A DNA stretch of 64,000 bases from Polyangium sp. 15x6 (GCF_029960785.1 NZ_JASBQE010000069.1:1-64000); one strand, 5' to 3'. Shown: positions 1-9,162, counted from the stretch's first letter. The notes: generated from the letters alone by a model not told the origin. Translations and numbers: made by a program.

Positions 1-112
1 GTTCGATGAACTGCGCATCGCGCAGTTCATCGACCCCGAGTCCAGCGCTTGCGCTGGTCCGGGTCCAGGGGTGGACAACCCCTGGTCGGGGTCCGGGGTG
101 AAACCCCGGCGC
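1..112 (+). repeat. Dispersed multi-hairpin repeat, copy A
   Basis: The repeat starts with a 14-bp perfect stem (3-16 with 20-33, loop ATC). It continues with CCAGCGC/GCGCTGG (42-48, 51-57), a CCAGGGG/CCCCTGG stem and a GGGG-rich stem. The first ~86 bases match 34565 onward with essentially one difference, and an inverted, more diverged copy lies at 34358-34473. It sits just past the 3' end of a minus-strand gene. A REP/BIME-like or MITE-like element that also acts as terminator is an inference. It may extend left of the window. Confidence 0.8.
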
Positions 113-135
113 GACGCTGCAGCAGCACCACCCTC

Positions 136-1623
136 TCAGGGTGCGAGCGTCGCGAACAGGACGCGGCCGACGGTCGGCTCGCCCTGGATCCACACGACCG
201 CGGCGCGATCCTTCGGTCCGCCGATGGCCACCTGCGGCGAGAGCGCATGATCTCCCGCGGGCGAGAGGACCTCGATGAGCCCGAAGCCTGCTGCGCTGCC
301 ACGCCGCGCCGCCACGCGGAAGTGATCGCCCACCTCCTCGCTCCATGCCACGATCACCCCGCCATCTCGGCCGACGGCGAGCACCGGCGTGATCGCCTGC
401 GTCGCACCTTCGGTCGAGAGCACGAGGGGCCGATCGCCCGGATGAATCCACGTCCCGTCGGGCGCGCGCTCCGCGAGGTGCACCGCGGCCCCTGTGCCCG
501 TGTCCTCGGACCAGGTGACGTACAGGTGACCGAGCGGATCGAACGCTGCGCGCGCATCTCGACACTTGCCCTCGGGTTGCGAGAACGTATCTGCGAGGTC
601 TGCGGGCTGCGTCCACGCGCCGTTCGCGTCGCGCGACGCGAGGTACACTGCGACGCCGCCTTGCCCCGTCTCCTGCGTCCACACCACGACGCTGCGACCG
701 TCCTCGGCGAGGGCGGGCTTCGGGTTGCAGATGGGATCGTTGTCGACGGGCGCGCCTGGGGCCGAGAGATAATCGTCCACGCCTGGCCGGGAAAACGCGC
801 CTTCCGCGCCGTTCCGTTCGCTCATGAACGCCATCAGCTGGCTGCCGGCCGACTGGTACCAGGACACGAGCGCGTCGCCGCGCCCGTTCACCGTCACCTG
901 CGGCGCGTTCGAAAAAAAAGAGGGCGGCGAGAGCACGTCGTCCTCCGCGGACGGCCCTTCCCACGCCTCGCCCGGGCCCTTCCGGCGCGCGAGCGCGACG
1001 CCGTAATGGGAACCGTCGTACCACTGGTTCCACACCTGCAGGATCTCGCCCGACGGCCGCGCCGCGAGCCGCGGCTCGTACGCCTTTTCCCCGGAGGACA
1101 CACGATCCGCGACGGACATCGGATCCGTCCATGTCCCGTCCGGCGCGCGTTCGCTCCGGTAGACGTCGCCCTCGGCGCCCGTGATCGACTGACGCCACGA
1201 CACGACCGCGTCGCCCGCTTCGCCGCCGATGACGACGCCCATGCCGGCGAAACCGGGCAGCACGGCGCTCGGCTTGCGCAGGGACAAACCTGCGTCCGTC
1301 TCCTCGGCGACGACGACCACGTCCGCGCCGGGCACGGTCGCCTCGTCCCACACGAAGAGCCCGCGACCGCGCCCGTCGATCGACGCGTACACGCGGCGCG
1401 CCCCGGGGCCGCCGATCACCTGCGAAGCCGCGGGGTACGTCCAGGTGCGGACGCGACAAACGCCCCCGTCGGCCACGCTCCAGGCAGGACAGCAACCGCC
1501 TTCGGGCAAGGCGCGCGTGGGGCCGCACGTGCAGGCGACGGGGTCGTCACAGGTGACTTCGACCTCGCCGCATCCGAGTGCGCCGAAGCCGAGGAGGAGC
1601 AGAACAGCGTGGAGACGTGTCAT
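136..1623 (-). CDS. Lipoprotein with beta-propeller-like repeats
   Basis: The product is 495 residues. The N-terminus is a lipoprotein signal peptide ending in a lipobox (GALGC), followed by a short Cys-rich stretch with CTCG and CCPAW. The rest consists of repeated blades with motifs such as VVSW, VVWTQ, VTWSED and VVWIQ, spaced as in BNR/sialidase-type propellers, so an extracellular or periplasmic propeller is likely. The start is the ATG that overlaps the stop of the upstream di-haem peroxidase gene by 4 bp (ATGA). The larger open frame continues upstream only as shadow. It is the last gene of a four-gene minus-strand operon with two cytochromes, which suggests an envelope role near them. 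The exact function and ligand are unknown. Confidence 0.8.
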   Translation of the reverse strand: MTRLHAVLLLLGFGALGCGEVEVTCDDPVACTCGPTRALPEGGCCPAWSVADGGVCRVRTWTYPAASQVIGGPGARRVYASIDGRGRGLFVWDEATVPGADVVVVAEETDAGLSLRKPSAVLPGFAGMGVVIGGEAGDAVVSWRQSITGAEGDVYRSERAPDGTWTDPMSVADRVSSGEKAYEPRLAARPSGEILQVWNQWYDGSHYGVALARRKGPGEAWEGPSAEDDVLSPPSFFSNAPQVTVNGRGDALVSWYQSAGSQLMAFMSERNGAEGAFSRPGVDDYLSAPGAPVDNDPICNPKPALAEDGRSVVVWTQETGQGGVAVYLASRDANGAWTQPADLADTFSQPEGKCRDARAAFDPLGHLYVTWSEDTGTGAAVHLAERAPDGTWIHPGDRPLVLSTEGATQAITPVLAVGRDGGVIVAWSEEVGDHFRVAARRGSAAGFGLIEVLSPAGDHALSPQVAIGGPKDRAAVVWIQGEPTVGRVLFATLAP

Positions 1624-3107
1624 GGAACGGAGAGCCGACGAGCCCGGGTGAGCGACGTGAGAAAGACGCGGAGATCGGCGCGCTCGGACTCCGAGAGCGC
1701 GGCGAACGCGTCGCGCGCGGCCTGCGCCTCGCCGCCGTGGAGCAGGATCGCGTCCTCGAGGGTCGGCGCGCGCGCGTCGTGCAGGTACGGGCGGCTCCGC
1801 GCGATCCCCCAGAGCGGGCGCGTGAGGAACGTGCCCGGACGAACCCCCCGATCCGCCTGCTTCTCGGCGAGCGCGGGGCCCATGTCGTGCCGCTTGAGAT
1901 CGCTGTAGAGGTAGACCCGCAGCGGGCCTCCGTCGATCGGCGGCGCGATGCGCGGGACGGCCGCGTCCTTTTCGAGATCGACGCGAACGGGAGCGCCGCC
2001 CTCGCGGCTCGGGAGCGAATACACGGCGCTCTCCAGCGTGAGCGCGGGGATGTGGCAGCTCGCGCAGCCGAGCGCCTGGAAACGCGCCTCGCCCGCGCCG
2101 AGGCGCACGATGTGATCCTGATCCTCGGGCGGATCCGCGATCGGCACCTCCTGCATGGCGAGGAAGAGCGCGAGCGCGGTCACCTGGCCCTCGCGGATCT
2201 CGTCCTTGACGCCGTCGCCGTCGGGGTCCGTCCCGCCAAACGCGCCGATGCGCGCGGGCTCGGCGTGCGCGACGAGCCATGTCGATTGCATGCCGTGGTG
2301 GACGTTGAGCTCGTCCTCGACGACGTCGCGCAGCGACGCGAAATGCCCCTTCCAGCCGAAGGGTTTGACCACGAGATCGGTGTCGACGCCGAGGAGGCTC
2401 GTTCCGTCGATGCCGCCGTCGGGCCGCGCTTCGAGCTCGCCGAACGCGACGCCTTTGGCCACGAGCTGGCTACGCGCGGGTTTGCCCTCGGCCTTCGCCT
2501 TCGCGACGAGCGCGTCACGCGCGCGGGCGAGCTCGGCGCTCATCTCGCGGGCGAGGAGCTCGACGAGGCCCGCGCCGACGAGCGAGGGCGGGTTGCGCGC
2601 GAGCGCGCTCGATTGTCGATCGCCGTCGCCGGCGAGGTACGTGTTGTCCGCGCCGTCGCCCGCGCCGCCGGGGCCGCCGCGCCAGTGGCACGAATCGCAC
2701 CGCATGGCGTCGGGGCCGCCGCGGCGACCCTCGTGAAACCGCGTGAGGTGCGGTCGATCCTTGCCGCCGTAGCCCATCTCGGGCGTGAACGTGGCGTGGA
2801 AGATCTGCGCGCCGAGCTGGAAGATTTCCTCGGGCGAATGGACGCCCGCTTCGAGGTCGGATTGCTCGATGCGGATCGAGCGCGCGAGGTGGCCGGGATC
2901 CGCGGCGTCGAGGAACCGATGCTCGCGCCTGCGCGCGTCACGCGCGAGGGCATCATACGCCTGGCGCTCGAGGTCTGGATCGAGGTTTGTCGTGTACACC
3001 CCGAGCGCGCGCGCCGAGCCTTTCTGCGCCGTGGGCACGGGCGCCGGATCGAGCGCGCATGCCGCGAGCGTGGTGACCACGAGCGAGAAGACGAGCGCGC
3101 GTTTCAT
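1620..3107 (-). CDS. Di-haem cytochrome c peroxidase-like protein (DHOR family), lipoprotein
   Basis: The product is 495 residues with a signal peptide and lipobox (LAACA). Two c-type haem sites are visible, CDSCH near residue 125 and CASCH near residue 350. The C-terminal part carries the run typical of the di-haem oxidoreductase/putative peroxidase family (PF06537): YSDLKRHDMG, FLTRPLWG, YLHD.R..TLE.AI..HGGEA and a final FL.SL. Members are secreted di-haem proteins thought to reduce peroxide or pass electrons; the substrate here is unknown. ATGA overlaps occur with both neighbours. It is about the same length as the upstream gene and is clearly its paralogue. The start ATG is followed directly by a good signal peptide. 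Confidence 0.88.
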   Translation of the reverse strand: MKRALVFSLVVTTLAACALDPAPVPTAQKGSARALGVYTTNLDPDLERQAYDALARDARRREHRFLDAADPGHLARSIRIEQSDLEAGVHSPEEIFQLGAQIFHATFTPEMGYGGKDRPHLTRFHEGRRGGPDAMRCDSCHWRGGPGGAGDGADNTYLAGDGDRQSSALARNPPSLVGAGLVELLAREMSAELARARDALVAKAKAEGKPARSQLVAKGVAFGELEARPDGGIDGTSLLGVDTDLVVKPFGWKGHFASLRDVVEDELNVHHGMQSTWLVAHAEPARIGAFGGTDPDGDGVKDEIREGQVTALALFLAMQEVPIADPPEDQDHIVRLGAGEARFQALGCASCHIPALTLESAVYSLPSREGGAPVRVDLEKDAAVPRIAPPIDGGPLRVYLYSDLKRHDMGPALAEKQADRGVRPGTFLTRPLWGIARSRPYLHDARAPTLEDAILLHGGEAQAARDAFAALSESERADLRVFLTSLTRARRLSVP

Positions 3108-4579
3108 TGCAGCACGTGGACCTTCGGCTCCCGCGTGAGCGAGAGCAAAAAGACGTGGAGGTCCTTCTGGTCCTCGGGATCGAGCGCGCGGAACGCGTCC
3201 CGCGCGGCCGCGGCCTCGCCGCCGTGGGCGAGGATGGCCTCGGGGATCGTCGCGGCGCGGCCGTCGTGCAGGTACGGCGCGGTCTCGGCGAGTCCCCAGA
3301 GCGGGCGCGTGAGGAAGACGCTGCGCGGAATGTCGAAGGCGCCGTCGTGCGGATCGGCGAGCTCTTCGCCCATGTCGTGCCGCCTGAGATCGCTGTAGAG
3401 CTTCACGAGGCTCGTGCCGCGCGGCTTTTCGCCGTCGCGCATCAGATTCAGCTCGACCGGAGGACCACCCGTCGTATCGGGCCACTCGTCCCATCGCACG
3501 TTCGCGAGCGGCAGCTCCGGATGATGGCAGCTCGCGCAGCCTGCTTCCTCGAACACGGCCATGCCGTTCGACCAGCGCGCGCGCAGGCCCGGATCGTGCG
3601 GCGGCAGGATCACCGGCGTCTCCAGCATCGCCATGTACACCGCGGTCGCCGTCAGGATCCCCTCCTCGATCTCGCGTTGCACGCCGTCGTTATCGGGATC
3701 CCACCAGTTCGGCCCCGCGCCGAGGTGCGGCACGTCGGGCTCGACCTGCCAACCGAGCGCGAGCACGTGCGACTGGACGCCGAAATGAATCCGCGCGGCG
3801 TCCTCGGTGAAGCGCCGGAGCCGCGCGATCTCGCCCTTCCAGCCGAAGGGTTTGACCACGAGATCCCGATCCACGCCGACGACCGCCGACGTATCGAGCG
3901 AGCCGTCCGGATGCGCCGTGAGGCTGCCGAACGAGACGCCCTTCGATTCGAGCGGCACGGTCACGTCGGCGCCGGTATCCGCGGCCTTCGCGAGCGCGTT
4001 GGTGCGGGTTTGTCCGAGCTCGAAGGTCATCTCGGCGCCGAGGGCCTGGACGAACCCGAGGCCGAGCACGTGCGGCGCGTTTCGCTGGTTCGCCGAGGAA
4101 GCCCGGTCGCCGTCGCCGAGGAGGAATGCGTTCTGCGTGGGAGCGCCCGCGCCGTCGGGCCCGCCGACGGAGTGGCAACCCGCGCACGAATACGTGTCGA
4201 GCCCGCCGCGCACGCCCGAATGCACGCGGGAGAGCCCGGGCAAAGGTCGATCGCCGAAGCCGTCCTCGCCGCGGAACTCGTGCGCGAAGAGCGCATCACC
4301 GAAGGCGAAGAGCCGTTCGAGATCGTAGGCGCCGAGATCGATGTTCGTCTGCAGCGCGAAGATATGCTCGCGATCCTCGCCCTTCTCGGCGGCCTCGAGG
4401 AACTCCTCGACGCGCTCGAGCGTGGCGAGCGAGAGGGCGGCGCCGACGCCCTCGTCGAGATCGGCGGAGGAAGGGGCATCTCCGTGGGGCCAGGGAATGG
4501 GCTCCTCGCCCCCGGCGGCCAAAAGGCCGGCCGCCAGGGGGAGGACGAGCGCGAATCCGAAACGGCGGAAGGCGCTCAT
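3104..4579 (-). CDS. Di-haem cytochrome c peroxidase-like protein (DHOR family), paralogue
   Basis: The product is 491 residues with an N-terminal hydrophobic export segment (ALVLPLAAGLLAAG) but no obvious lipobox Cys, unlike the next gene. Haem motifs are CAGCH and CASCH. The family tail is complete: YSDLRRHDMGEEL, FLTRPLWGLAETAPYLHDGRA, HGGEAAAARDAF and FLLSL. Both paralogues keep the sequence DLVVKPFGWKG. Two similar but diverged copies in tandem suggest an old duplication with separate electron partners. The gene lies 17 bp after the Cys-rich lipoprotein gene and overlaps the next gene by 4 bp. Peroxidase activity is a family-based assignment. Confidence 0.88.
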   Translation of the reverse strand: MSAFRRFGFALVLPLAAGLLAAGGEEPIPWPHGDAPSSADLDEGVGAALSLATLERVEEFLEAAEKGEDREHIFALQTNIDLGAYDLERLFAFGDALFAHEFRGEDGFGDRPLPGLSRVHSGVRGGLDTYSCAGCHSVGGPDGAGAPTQNAFLLGDGDRASSANQRNAPHVLGLGFVQALGAEMTFELGQTRTNALAKAADTGADVTVPLESKGVSFGSLTAHPDGSLDTSAVVGVDRDLVVKPFGWKGEIARLRRFTEDAARIHFGVQSHVLALGWQVEPDVPHLGAGPNWWDPDNDGVQREIEEGILTATAVYMAMLETPVILPPHDPGLRARWSNGMAVFEEAGCASCHHPELPLANVRWDEWPDTTGGPPVELNLMRDGEKPRGTSLVKLYSDLRRHDMGEELADPHDGAFDIPRSVFLTRPLWGLAETAPYLHDGRAATIPEAILAHGGEAAAARDAFRALDPEDQKDLHVFLLSLTREPKVHVLQ

Positions 4580-4596
4580 GACCCGTTTTCCATTCG

Positions 4597-5619
4597 TCAG
4601 GGTTTCTGGCAGACGGGGAAGCAGCACGGGATGTAGCGCTGCACGCCGCCGCAATCGAGGCCGGGGCCGGCGAAGCCGTCCGCGGGATCGCCGCTGAAGC
4701 CCGGGTTCGCATCGAGCGTGAACGCGCCCGCGATCGTGCCGGCCGTGTTCGTGACGGTCACGAACTCGCCGTCGTCGATGTGGTTCGTCATGTACGTCCA
4801 GTTGTTGCAGCGGCCGCCCGCGCCCACCGGATAGGACGTGCCGCCGATGGTCGTCATCGTGGTACGATTGACCCACGCCGTGATCATGCCGCCGGCCGGG
4901 ACCTTCGCGGTGATCTTGGCGACGTCGACCGGGTGCGCGGCCTGGTTGTTGAAGATCTCGGCGAGCTGCTCGTAGTCGCAGACGCCCGCCGCGCCGATGG
5001 CCTGGCACATCTTCGTGCCGGCCTCGTAACCGAGGCTGCCCATGTAGCTCCACTGCGAGGCGATCGGCGCCGCGGTGAAGTCGTTGAAAATGAGCTTGCC
5101 GGCGCAGGGATCGACCGGGGCGTCGGGGCCGGCGTCCGGGAGCTTGCAGTCGTCGGGGCACATGTCGCCGACCTCGTTCTGGCCGTCGTCACAGTCCTCG
5201 CCCGACTGGACGATCTTGTCGCCGCAGTACGGGTTCTTGCACTTGTCCGAGCACTCGTCGTCGGGCACGCAGTTGCCGTCGTCGCACTCCTCGCCCGGAT
5301 CGATGGTGCCATTGCCGCAGACGACCGCCGTGGAGCCGCCTTCCACGCACGTCACAGGGCCGCCGCCGCCGCTGCCGCTGCCGCCGGGGCCGCTCGACCC
5401 GCAATCACAGGCCTCGTAGCCATTGCCGGCCGCGTTGCAGACCTGCACGCCCTCGAGCCCGCCGGCGCAGATGCACGCGGCGGTGGATCCGGGAATACAG
5501 CCAGCAGGGCCGCCGCCCGAGTTCGAGTTGTCTCCGCCGCTGCATGCCTGGGCGAAAAACGCCGCCAGGCCGAGCGCGGTCAACGGTACGAGAATCGATT
5601 TGATAAAGCTATTACGCAT
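4597..5619 (-). CDS. Cys-rich lipoprotein with DUF4215/Myxococcus Cys-rich repeat
   Basis: The product is 340 residues with lipobox AQACS, a Gly/Ser linker and several short Cys modules. One is a full Myxococcus cysteine-rich repeat (GNGTIDPGEECDDGN, then CVPDDECSDKCK) with a second, shorter copy (CGDKIVQSGEDCDDGQN). The last ~170 residues form a separate domain ending in a CC pair (IPCCFPVC), without an obvious family. It opens the operon with the two di-haem cytochromes and is probably a cell-surface protein. The start ATG directly precedes a clear signal peptide, and a 295-bp gap upstream leaves room for the operon promoter. Confidence 0.85.
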   Translation of the reverse strand: MRNSFIKSILVPLTALGLAAFFAQACSGGDNSNSGGGPAGCIPGSTAACICAGGLEGVQVCNAAGNGYEACDCGSSGPGGSGSGGGGPVTCVEGGSTAVVCGNGTIDPGEECDDGNCVPDDECSDKCKNPYCGDKIVQSGEDCDDGQNEVGDMCPDDCKLPDAGPDAPVDPCAGKLIFNDFTAAPIASQWSYMGSLGYEAGTKMCQAIGAAGVCDYEQLAEIFNNQAAHPVDVAKITAKVPAGGMITAWVNRTTMTTIGGTSYPVGAGGRCNNWTYMTNHIDDGEFVTVTNTAGTIAGAFTLDANPGFSGDPADGFAGPGLDCGGVQRYIPCCFPVCQKP

Positions 5620-5914
5620 GCTCCACTCCCGATGCTTCTCCCCACGACGCCGTCACGCGATGGACCAGCCTCTTAGTTAAACAAGGGCGGTTCGGTGGGT
5701 CAACACATAAATGTCGCTGAAAACCCGTTCGAGAAGCGCTCGCCGAACGGCGATTCGCGTACATTCATTCGCAGTCGAAAGGCGCACGCGCACGCGGCAC
5801 GAATATGCAAATTACCGCAATGCGTCGTGAGACAGCCGACGCACCCGGGGGTCGTACGCGCGAGGTTGGTGCAATGGGCGGGCAGCGCGTCAATCGCGGC
5901 TGCCCTGCAAGACT
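5620..5914. other. Intergenic region between kinase-fold gene and cytochrome operon
   Basis: No coding region is supported here. A locally AT-rich patch (TTAGTTAAACAA) lies close to the operon start and is a plausible promoter area. A 7-bp stem, CCGTTCG/CGAACGG (5725-5731 with 5744-5750), could end the kinase-fold transcript. No confident -10/-35 pair was identified. Confidence 0.4.
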
Positions 5915-7936
5915 TCACTGGAGCTTGAACATCGCCATCGCGGTCTCGCCGCTCTTGATGGCCACGCTCCTCGATTTCGTGGCGCCGCTCGCAGGCTTGC
6001 AGCTCACCGAATAGGTGCCCGGCGAGAGCGAGAGCTTGAGCGTCGACGTGGTGCCCTTGGAGGCGCCGTTCACCGAAAACGCACACGTGCCGCCGACCGC
6101 GACCGCGACGAGCGTGCCGTTGCCGCCGGCCGCAGGCGCAGCCGTCGGCGTCGCCGTGGCCGTCGCCGTGGGAGGCGCCTTCGCCGTGCTCGTGGCCGTC
6201 GCCGTGGATTTCGGGGTCGCGCCGCTGTTCGGCGTCGTGCCAAAAGGCGCAGTGCCGCCGCCTGCATTGCCGCCCGCCGCCGGCTTGCCGGTATTCGGAT
6301 CGCCGGCCGGAGGCGTGTTCACCGCGACGGGATCCTCCGCCGGCGGAGGCGTGGTCTCGGTCGTGGCCGGCGGCGGCGCCGTGGCGGCCGGCGCGGCCGT
6401 CGTCGTCTGCGGCGGCGCGACGGCCACCGGGCCCGCGCTGTCCGCCGTGGTCCCCTCCCCGCCCTTCTTGTCGCCCCCGACGAGCAGGAGCACGAGGATC
6501 ACGGGCACGAGCACGGCCGCGGCCGCAAGGCCGCCGAAGAGGATACGTCGATCCTTTTTCGGGGCGAACGGGTTTGGCTCGACCACCCCGGCGGCCGGGC
6601 CCGTGCCCGGCGGCGAGATCACGGCCCCGGACGGCGTCGTCGGATCGGGGCGTCCCGCGGCCCACGTATTCTGCGCCGGGCGCGCCCCCGCATCGGGAGC
6701 GCCCGAAGGGCCGAGCACCGAGGGCCCCATCCCGCTCGCCGCGCCCCCGAAGACGGGGCCTCCGCCGGCGGGATTCGGGAAAGGAACCGTGCCCGGCGTT
6801 CCCGCCTTCGCGTCCTTGGGCGGGCCGGGCGGCTGCGGGACGAAATCGCCGGCGAGGAACATGGTCCGTTCCATTTCGCCAAGCGCCGCGGCCGAGCTCT
6901 GGATACGCGTGACGGACTCCTCGTCCTCGATGTCGAGCTCGGTGATCTGGCCACCCCCGGACGCGCGCGGGGGCGGCGTGGGCGCGGGCAAGGGCGGCGG
7001 CGGGACGGAGCCGGTCTTCTTGCGTTGCTTGGCCGCGTGGGTGATCGCGCCGATGCGATCGATGATCACCTGCCCCTCGGCCGTGACGTACGGCCGGAGC
7101 GCATGCGCGAAGCCGTGCACGTTGGCGAAGCGGCCATCGACGTCCTTGGCCAGCGCCCAGCCGAGGATCTGATCGATCTCGGGCGGCAGATCGCGGCGGA
7201 GCTGCGTCGCGGGGCGCGGCTCCTCTTTCGTGATCTGGAGCATCAACATCGCCATCTCGCCCTCGAAGGGCGGGCGCGCCGTGAGCAGGAAGTAGAGGAT
7301 CGCGCCGAGCGACCAGACGTCGGCCCGCACGTCGATGCTCTTCGCTTTCCGCACGATCTCCGGCGAGGAGTAGGGCGAGAGGCCGAGCATCGTCGTGGCC
7401 GTCATCTCGCCCGCCATCGGCGCGGCGACGTCGCGCATGAGCTTCGCGGTGCCGAAGTCGATGACCTTGAGGAAAGGCGCGCCGCCGACGCGCGTGGTCA
7501 CGAAGAGGTGCTGCGGCTGGAGCTCGCGGAAGATGATGCCGTGCCCGTGCGTCTCGGCGACCGCCTCCGCCGCCTGCAGGATGAGCAAGCAGGCCTCCTG
7601 CAAGGGCAAGGGGCCGCGGGTCTTGACGTGCGTGGCGAGGTCCGTGCCTTCGAGGAACTGCCGGACGAGGTAAAACGTGCCGTCCTGCTGGGTGCCGACG
7701 TCGATGATGCGCGCGACGTGCTCGGATTCGAGCTTGGCGAGCGTGCGGGCCTCGCGCCGGAATCGCTCGAGCTCCTTGTCGTCGGTCTGGCCGGCAAGCA
7801 AGAGGCGGATCGCGACCCGCTGGTCGAACTCGGTGTTGAAGGCCTCGACGAGGACCCCGTGCCCCCGGCCGAGAATGGTCCGGATGCGGTACTTCCCGGC
7901 CACGAGGCCGCCCGGGCGAATTTCGTCAGGTCGCAT
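5915..7936 (-). CDS. Ser/Thr kinase-fold protein, predicted pseudokinase, with TM helix and PEGA-like C-terminus
   Basis: The product is 673 residues. Residues ~15-280 have the layout of bacterial Hanks-type kinases, including the Gly-loop region, VID-F-G at 158-162 and SPE. Key residues are replaced: VAIK is VAIR (Arg44), the HRD loop is F136-R137-E138 and the following Lys/Asn are Gln140 and His143. The DFG Asp160 is kept. A Pro-rich linker follows, then one TM helix near 470-490 and a C-terminal PEGA-like beta domain (LSPGTYSVSC). The kinase lobe should be cytosolic and the PEGA part outside. Loss of the catalytic Asp and Lys predicts a signalling scaffold rather than an active kinase. It is the last gene after the haem-lipoprotein/barrel run. 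Confidence 0.85.
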   Translation of the reverse strand: MRPDEIRPGGLVAGKYRIRTILGRGHGVLVEAFNTEFDQRVAIRLLLAGQTDDKELERFRREARTLAKLESEHVARIIDVGTQQDGTFYLVRQFLEGTDLATHVKTRGPLPLQEACLLILQAAEAVAETHGHGIIFRELQPQHLFVTTRVGGAPFLKVIDFGTAKLMRDVAAPMAGEMTATTMLGLSPYSSPEIVRKAKSIDVRADVWSLGAILYFLLTARPPFEGEMAMLMLQITKEEPRPATQLRRDLPPEIDQILGWALAKDVDGRFANVHGFAHALRPYVTAEGQVIIDRIGAITHAAKQRKKTGSVPPPPLPAPTPPPRASGGGQITELDIEDEESVTRIQSSAAALGEMERTMFLAGDFVPQPPGPPKDAKAGTPGTVPFPNPAGGGPVFGGAASGMGPSVLGPSGAPDAGARPAQNTWAAGRPDPTTPSGAVISPPGTGPAAGVVEPNPFAPKKDRRILFGGLAAAAVLVPVILVLLLVGGDKKGGEGTTADSAGPVAVAPPQTTTAAPAATAPPPATTETTPPPAEDPVAVNTPPAGDPNTGKPAAGGNAGGGTAPFGTTPNSGATPKSTATATSTAKAPPTATATATPTAAPAAGGNGTLVAVAVGGTCAFSVNGASKGTTSTLKLSLSPGTYSVSCKPASGATKSRSVAIKSGETAMAMFKLQ

Positions 7937-8032
7937 GTTTCGGATCGTGGCGGCGTCGAGGAAAGCCGCGGGGGCATTCTGGCACGTCTCGGGTCTCGGG
8001 TGGTACTTCCCGCGATCGCTTCGCGGGATCCC

Positions 8033-8599
8033 CTACTTCAAGGGCTCGATCGCCGCCGTGCAGGAGGCCGCCACGGTGGCGGCGTCCTTGAAGCCGAGCC
8101 AACCGAGGATGCAAAGATCCCCGGGATCCTGCTCGTTCACGATCTTGCCGCCCTTGTGCCGCTCGAGCCCCCGCGCCTTGTTGACGAGCAGGAGCTTGTC
8201 GGCCGTGGAGCCGAGATCGTCGACGACCTGCTGCATGGCCGCGGGATCGAGGTTGCACACGGCCGCGTAGTTCGACTCGAGCTCGAGCTGCGTCGTCGCG
8301 GCGCCGCCGGAGACGTTGTTCTCCACCGGATGGCGCAGGCCGAGCTGGCCGTAGATGCGCATCGGGCGCGTCGGCTGGCCGTGGCAATCGAGGGTGCCGC
8401 AGCGGCGCTCGAGATACGGCGAGACGCTCGCCGTGAAGACGGCCGGGTTCGGACACCCGTACGCTTCGAGCCCCGCCTCGCCCACGCAGCTCGAAGCCCC
8501 GAAGCCGAGGCCGAAGAGCCCCGTCGCGAGGACGCCGAGCGCCGCGAGGGAGCGCCGGCCGAGCGCCGCCCGGAGCCGTTCACGCACGTTCCTCTTCAC
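8033..8599 (-). CDS. Lipoprotein with CX4CH possible haem motif
   Basis: The product is 188 residues, with a basic N-terminus, hydrophobic core and lipobox-like SSC. The mature part has RRCGTLDCHG, a CX4CH spacing instead of the usual CXXCH; CX4CH sites bind haem in some multihaem cytochromes. Further conserved features are a Cys near CNLD and CILGWLGF close to the end, as in small myxobacterial and planctomycete 'CHG' lipoproteins. The start is GTG, overlapping the stop of the upstream cytochrome gene by 4 bp (GTGA). It is related in design to the 11246-11779 gene. Haem binding is an inference. Confidence 0.72.
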   Translation of the reverse strand: MKRNVRERLRAALGRRSLAALGVLATGLFGLGFGASSCVGEAGLEAYGCPNPAVFTASVSPYLERRCGTLDCHGQPTRPMRIYGQLGLRHPVENNVSGGAATTQLELESNYAAVCNLDPAAMQQVVDDLGSTADKLLLVNKARGLERHKGGKIVNEQDPGDLCILGWLGFKDAATVAASCTAAIEPLK

Positions 8600-9162
8600 G
8601 GCGCACCTCCACCACAGATGGGATCCGTGTCTCCGTCATCGACGAGCACCACGCCGGCCGAGTCTTTGCCGGCGCCATTTCCGGGCCTGTCGTCCGAGGG
8701 CAGCTTGTGGCACGCGGCGCACGAGCCCTCGCGGCCGATGATCGAGTTCATGCTGCGCTGGCCGGCCCTCACCTTGAGCGGGAAGGTGAGGTCGGCCCAT
8801 TTGTCCTTCTCGATGTAGAAGTTGCCGGCCGCGTTCGTGCACGCGAAGCGCGAGGGCCCCGCCGAGTCGAAGATCTCGACCTTCACGTTGGGCGCGGCCG
8901 CGAGGGCGCCCATCGAGGTCTCCTTGTACACGGTGCCGGCGATCGCGAACGCAGGCGCGTCGCCCCCGTACGTGGAGTGGCAGGACAAACACGGCTGACC
9001 CGGCCGGTGCAGCGCGCTCGGCGACCCGGTCTCCGCGGGCAAACCGTCGATGACCTCCTGCGGGATGGGGTCGTTGCCGTTGCAACCAAGGGCGCCCAGA
9101 GAGGACAGGGCGACGGCGAACGAGAGCGCGGCGACGAACCGCCCGCTCGATACGGGGACCAT
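8596..9162 (-). CDS. Cytochrome c-like lipoprotein with two CXXCH motifs
   Basis: The product is 188 residues with lipobox GALGC. Two haem-type motifs flank a beta-rich segment: CLSCH near residue 58 and CAACH near 148. The middle (AGTVYKE..., VEIFD, TNAAGNFYIEKD) resembles a carboxypeptidase-regulatory or transthyretin-like fold. The preferred start is the ATG at 9162, which overlaps the stop of the barrel gene by one base (TGATG); the TTG just before it is less likely. Position directly after the beta-barrel gene suggests an electron-transfer partner at the outer membrane. Confidence 0.78.
   Translation of the reverse strand: MVPVSSGRFVAALSFAVALSSLGALGCNGNDPIPQEVIDGLPAETGSPSALHRPGQPCLSCHSTYGGDAPAFAIAGTVYKETSMGALAAAPNVKVEIFDSAGPSRFACTNAAGNFYIEKDKWADLTFPLKVRAGQRSMNSIIGREGSCAACHKLPSDDRPGNGAGKDSAGVVLVDDGDTDPICGGGAP

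Noticed and set aside
49-1908. Long plus-strand frame of 619 codons opposite the lipoprotein gene
   Set aside because: It is Arg/His-rich and without domain structure. The minus strand has signal peptides, haem motifs and ATGA overlaps, so this is a high-GC shadow frame. The same holds for most long opposite-strand frames in the window.
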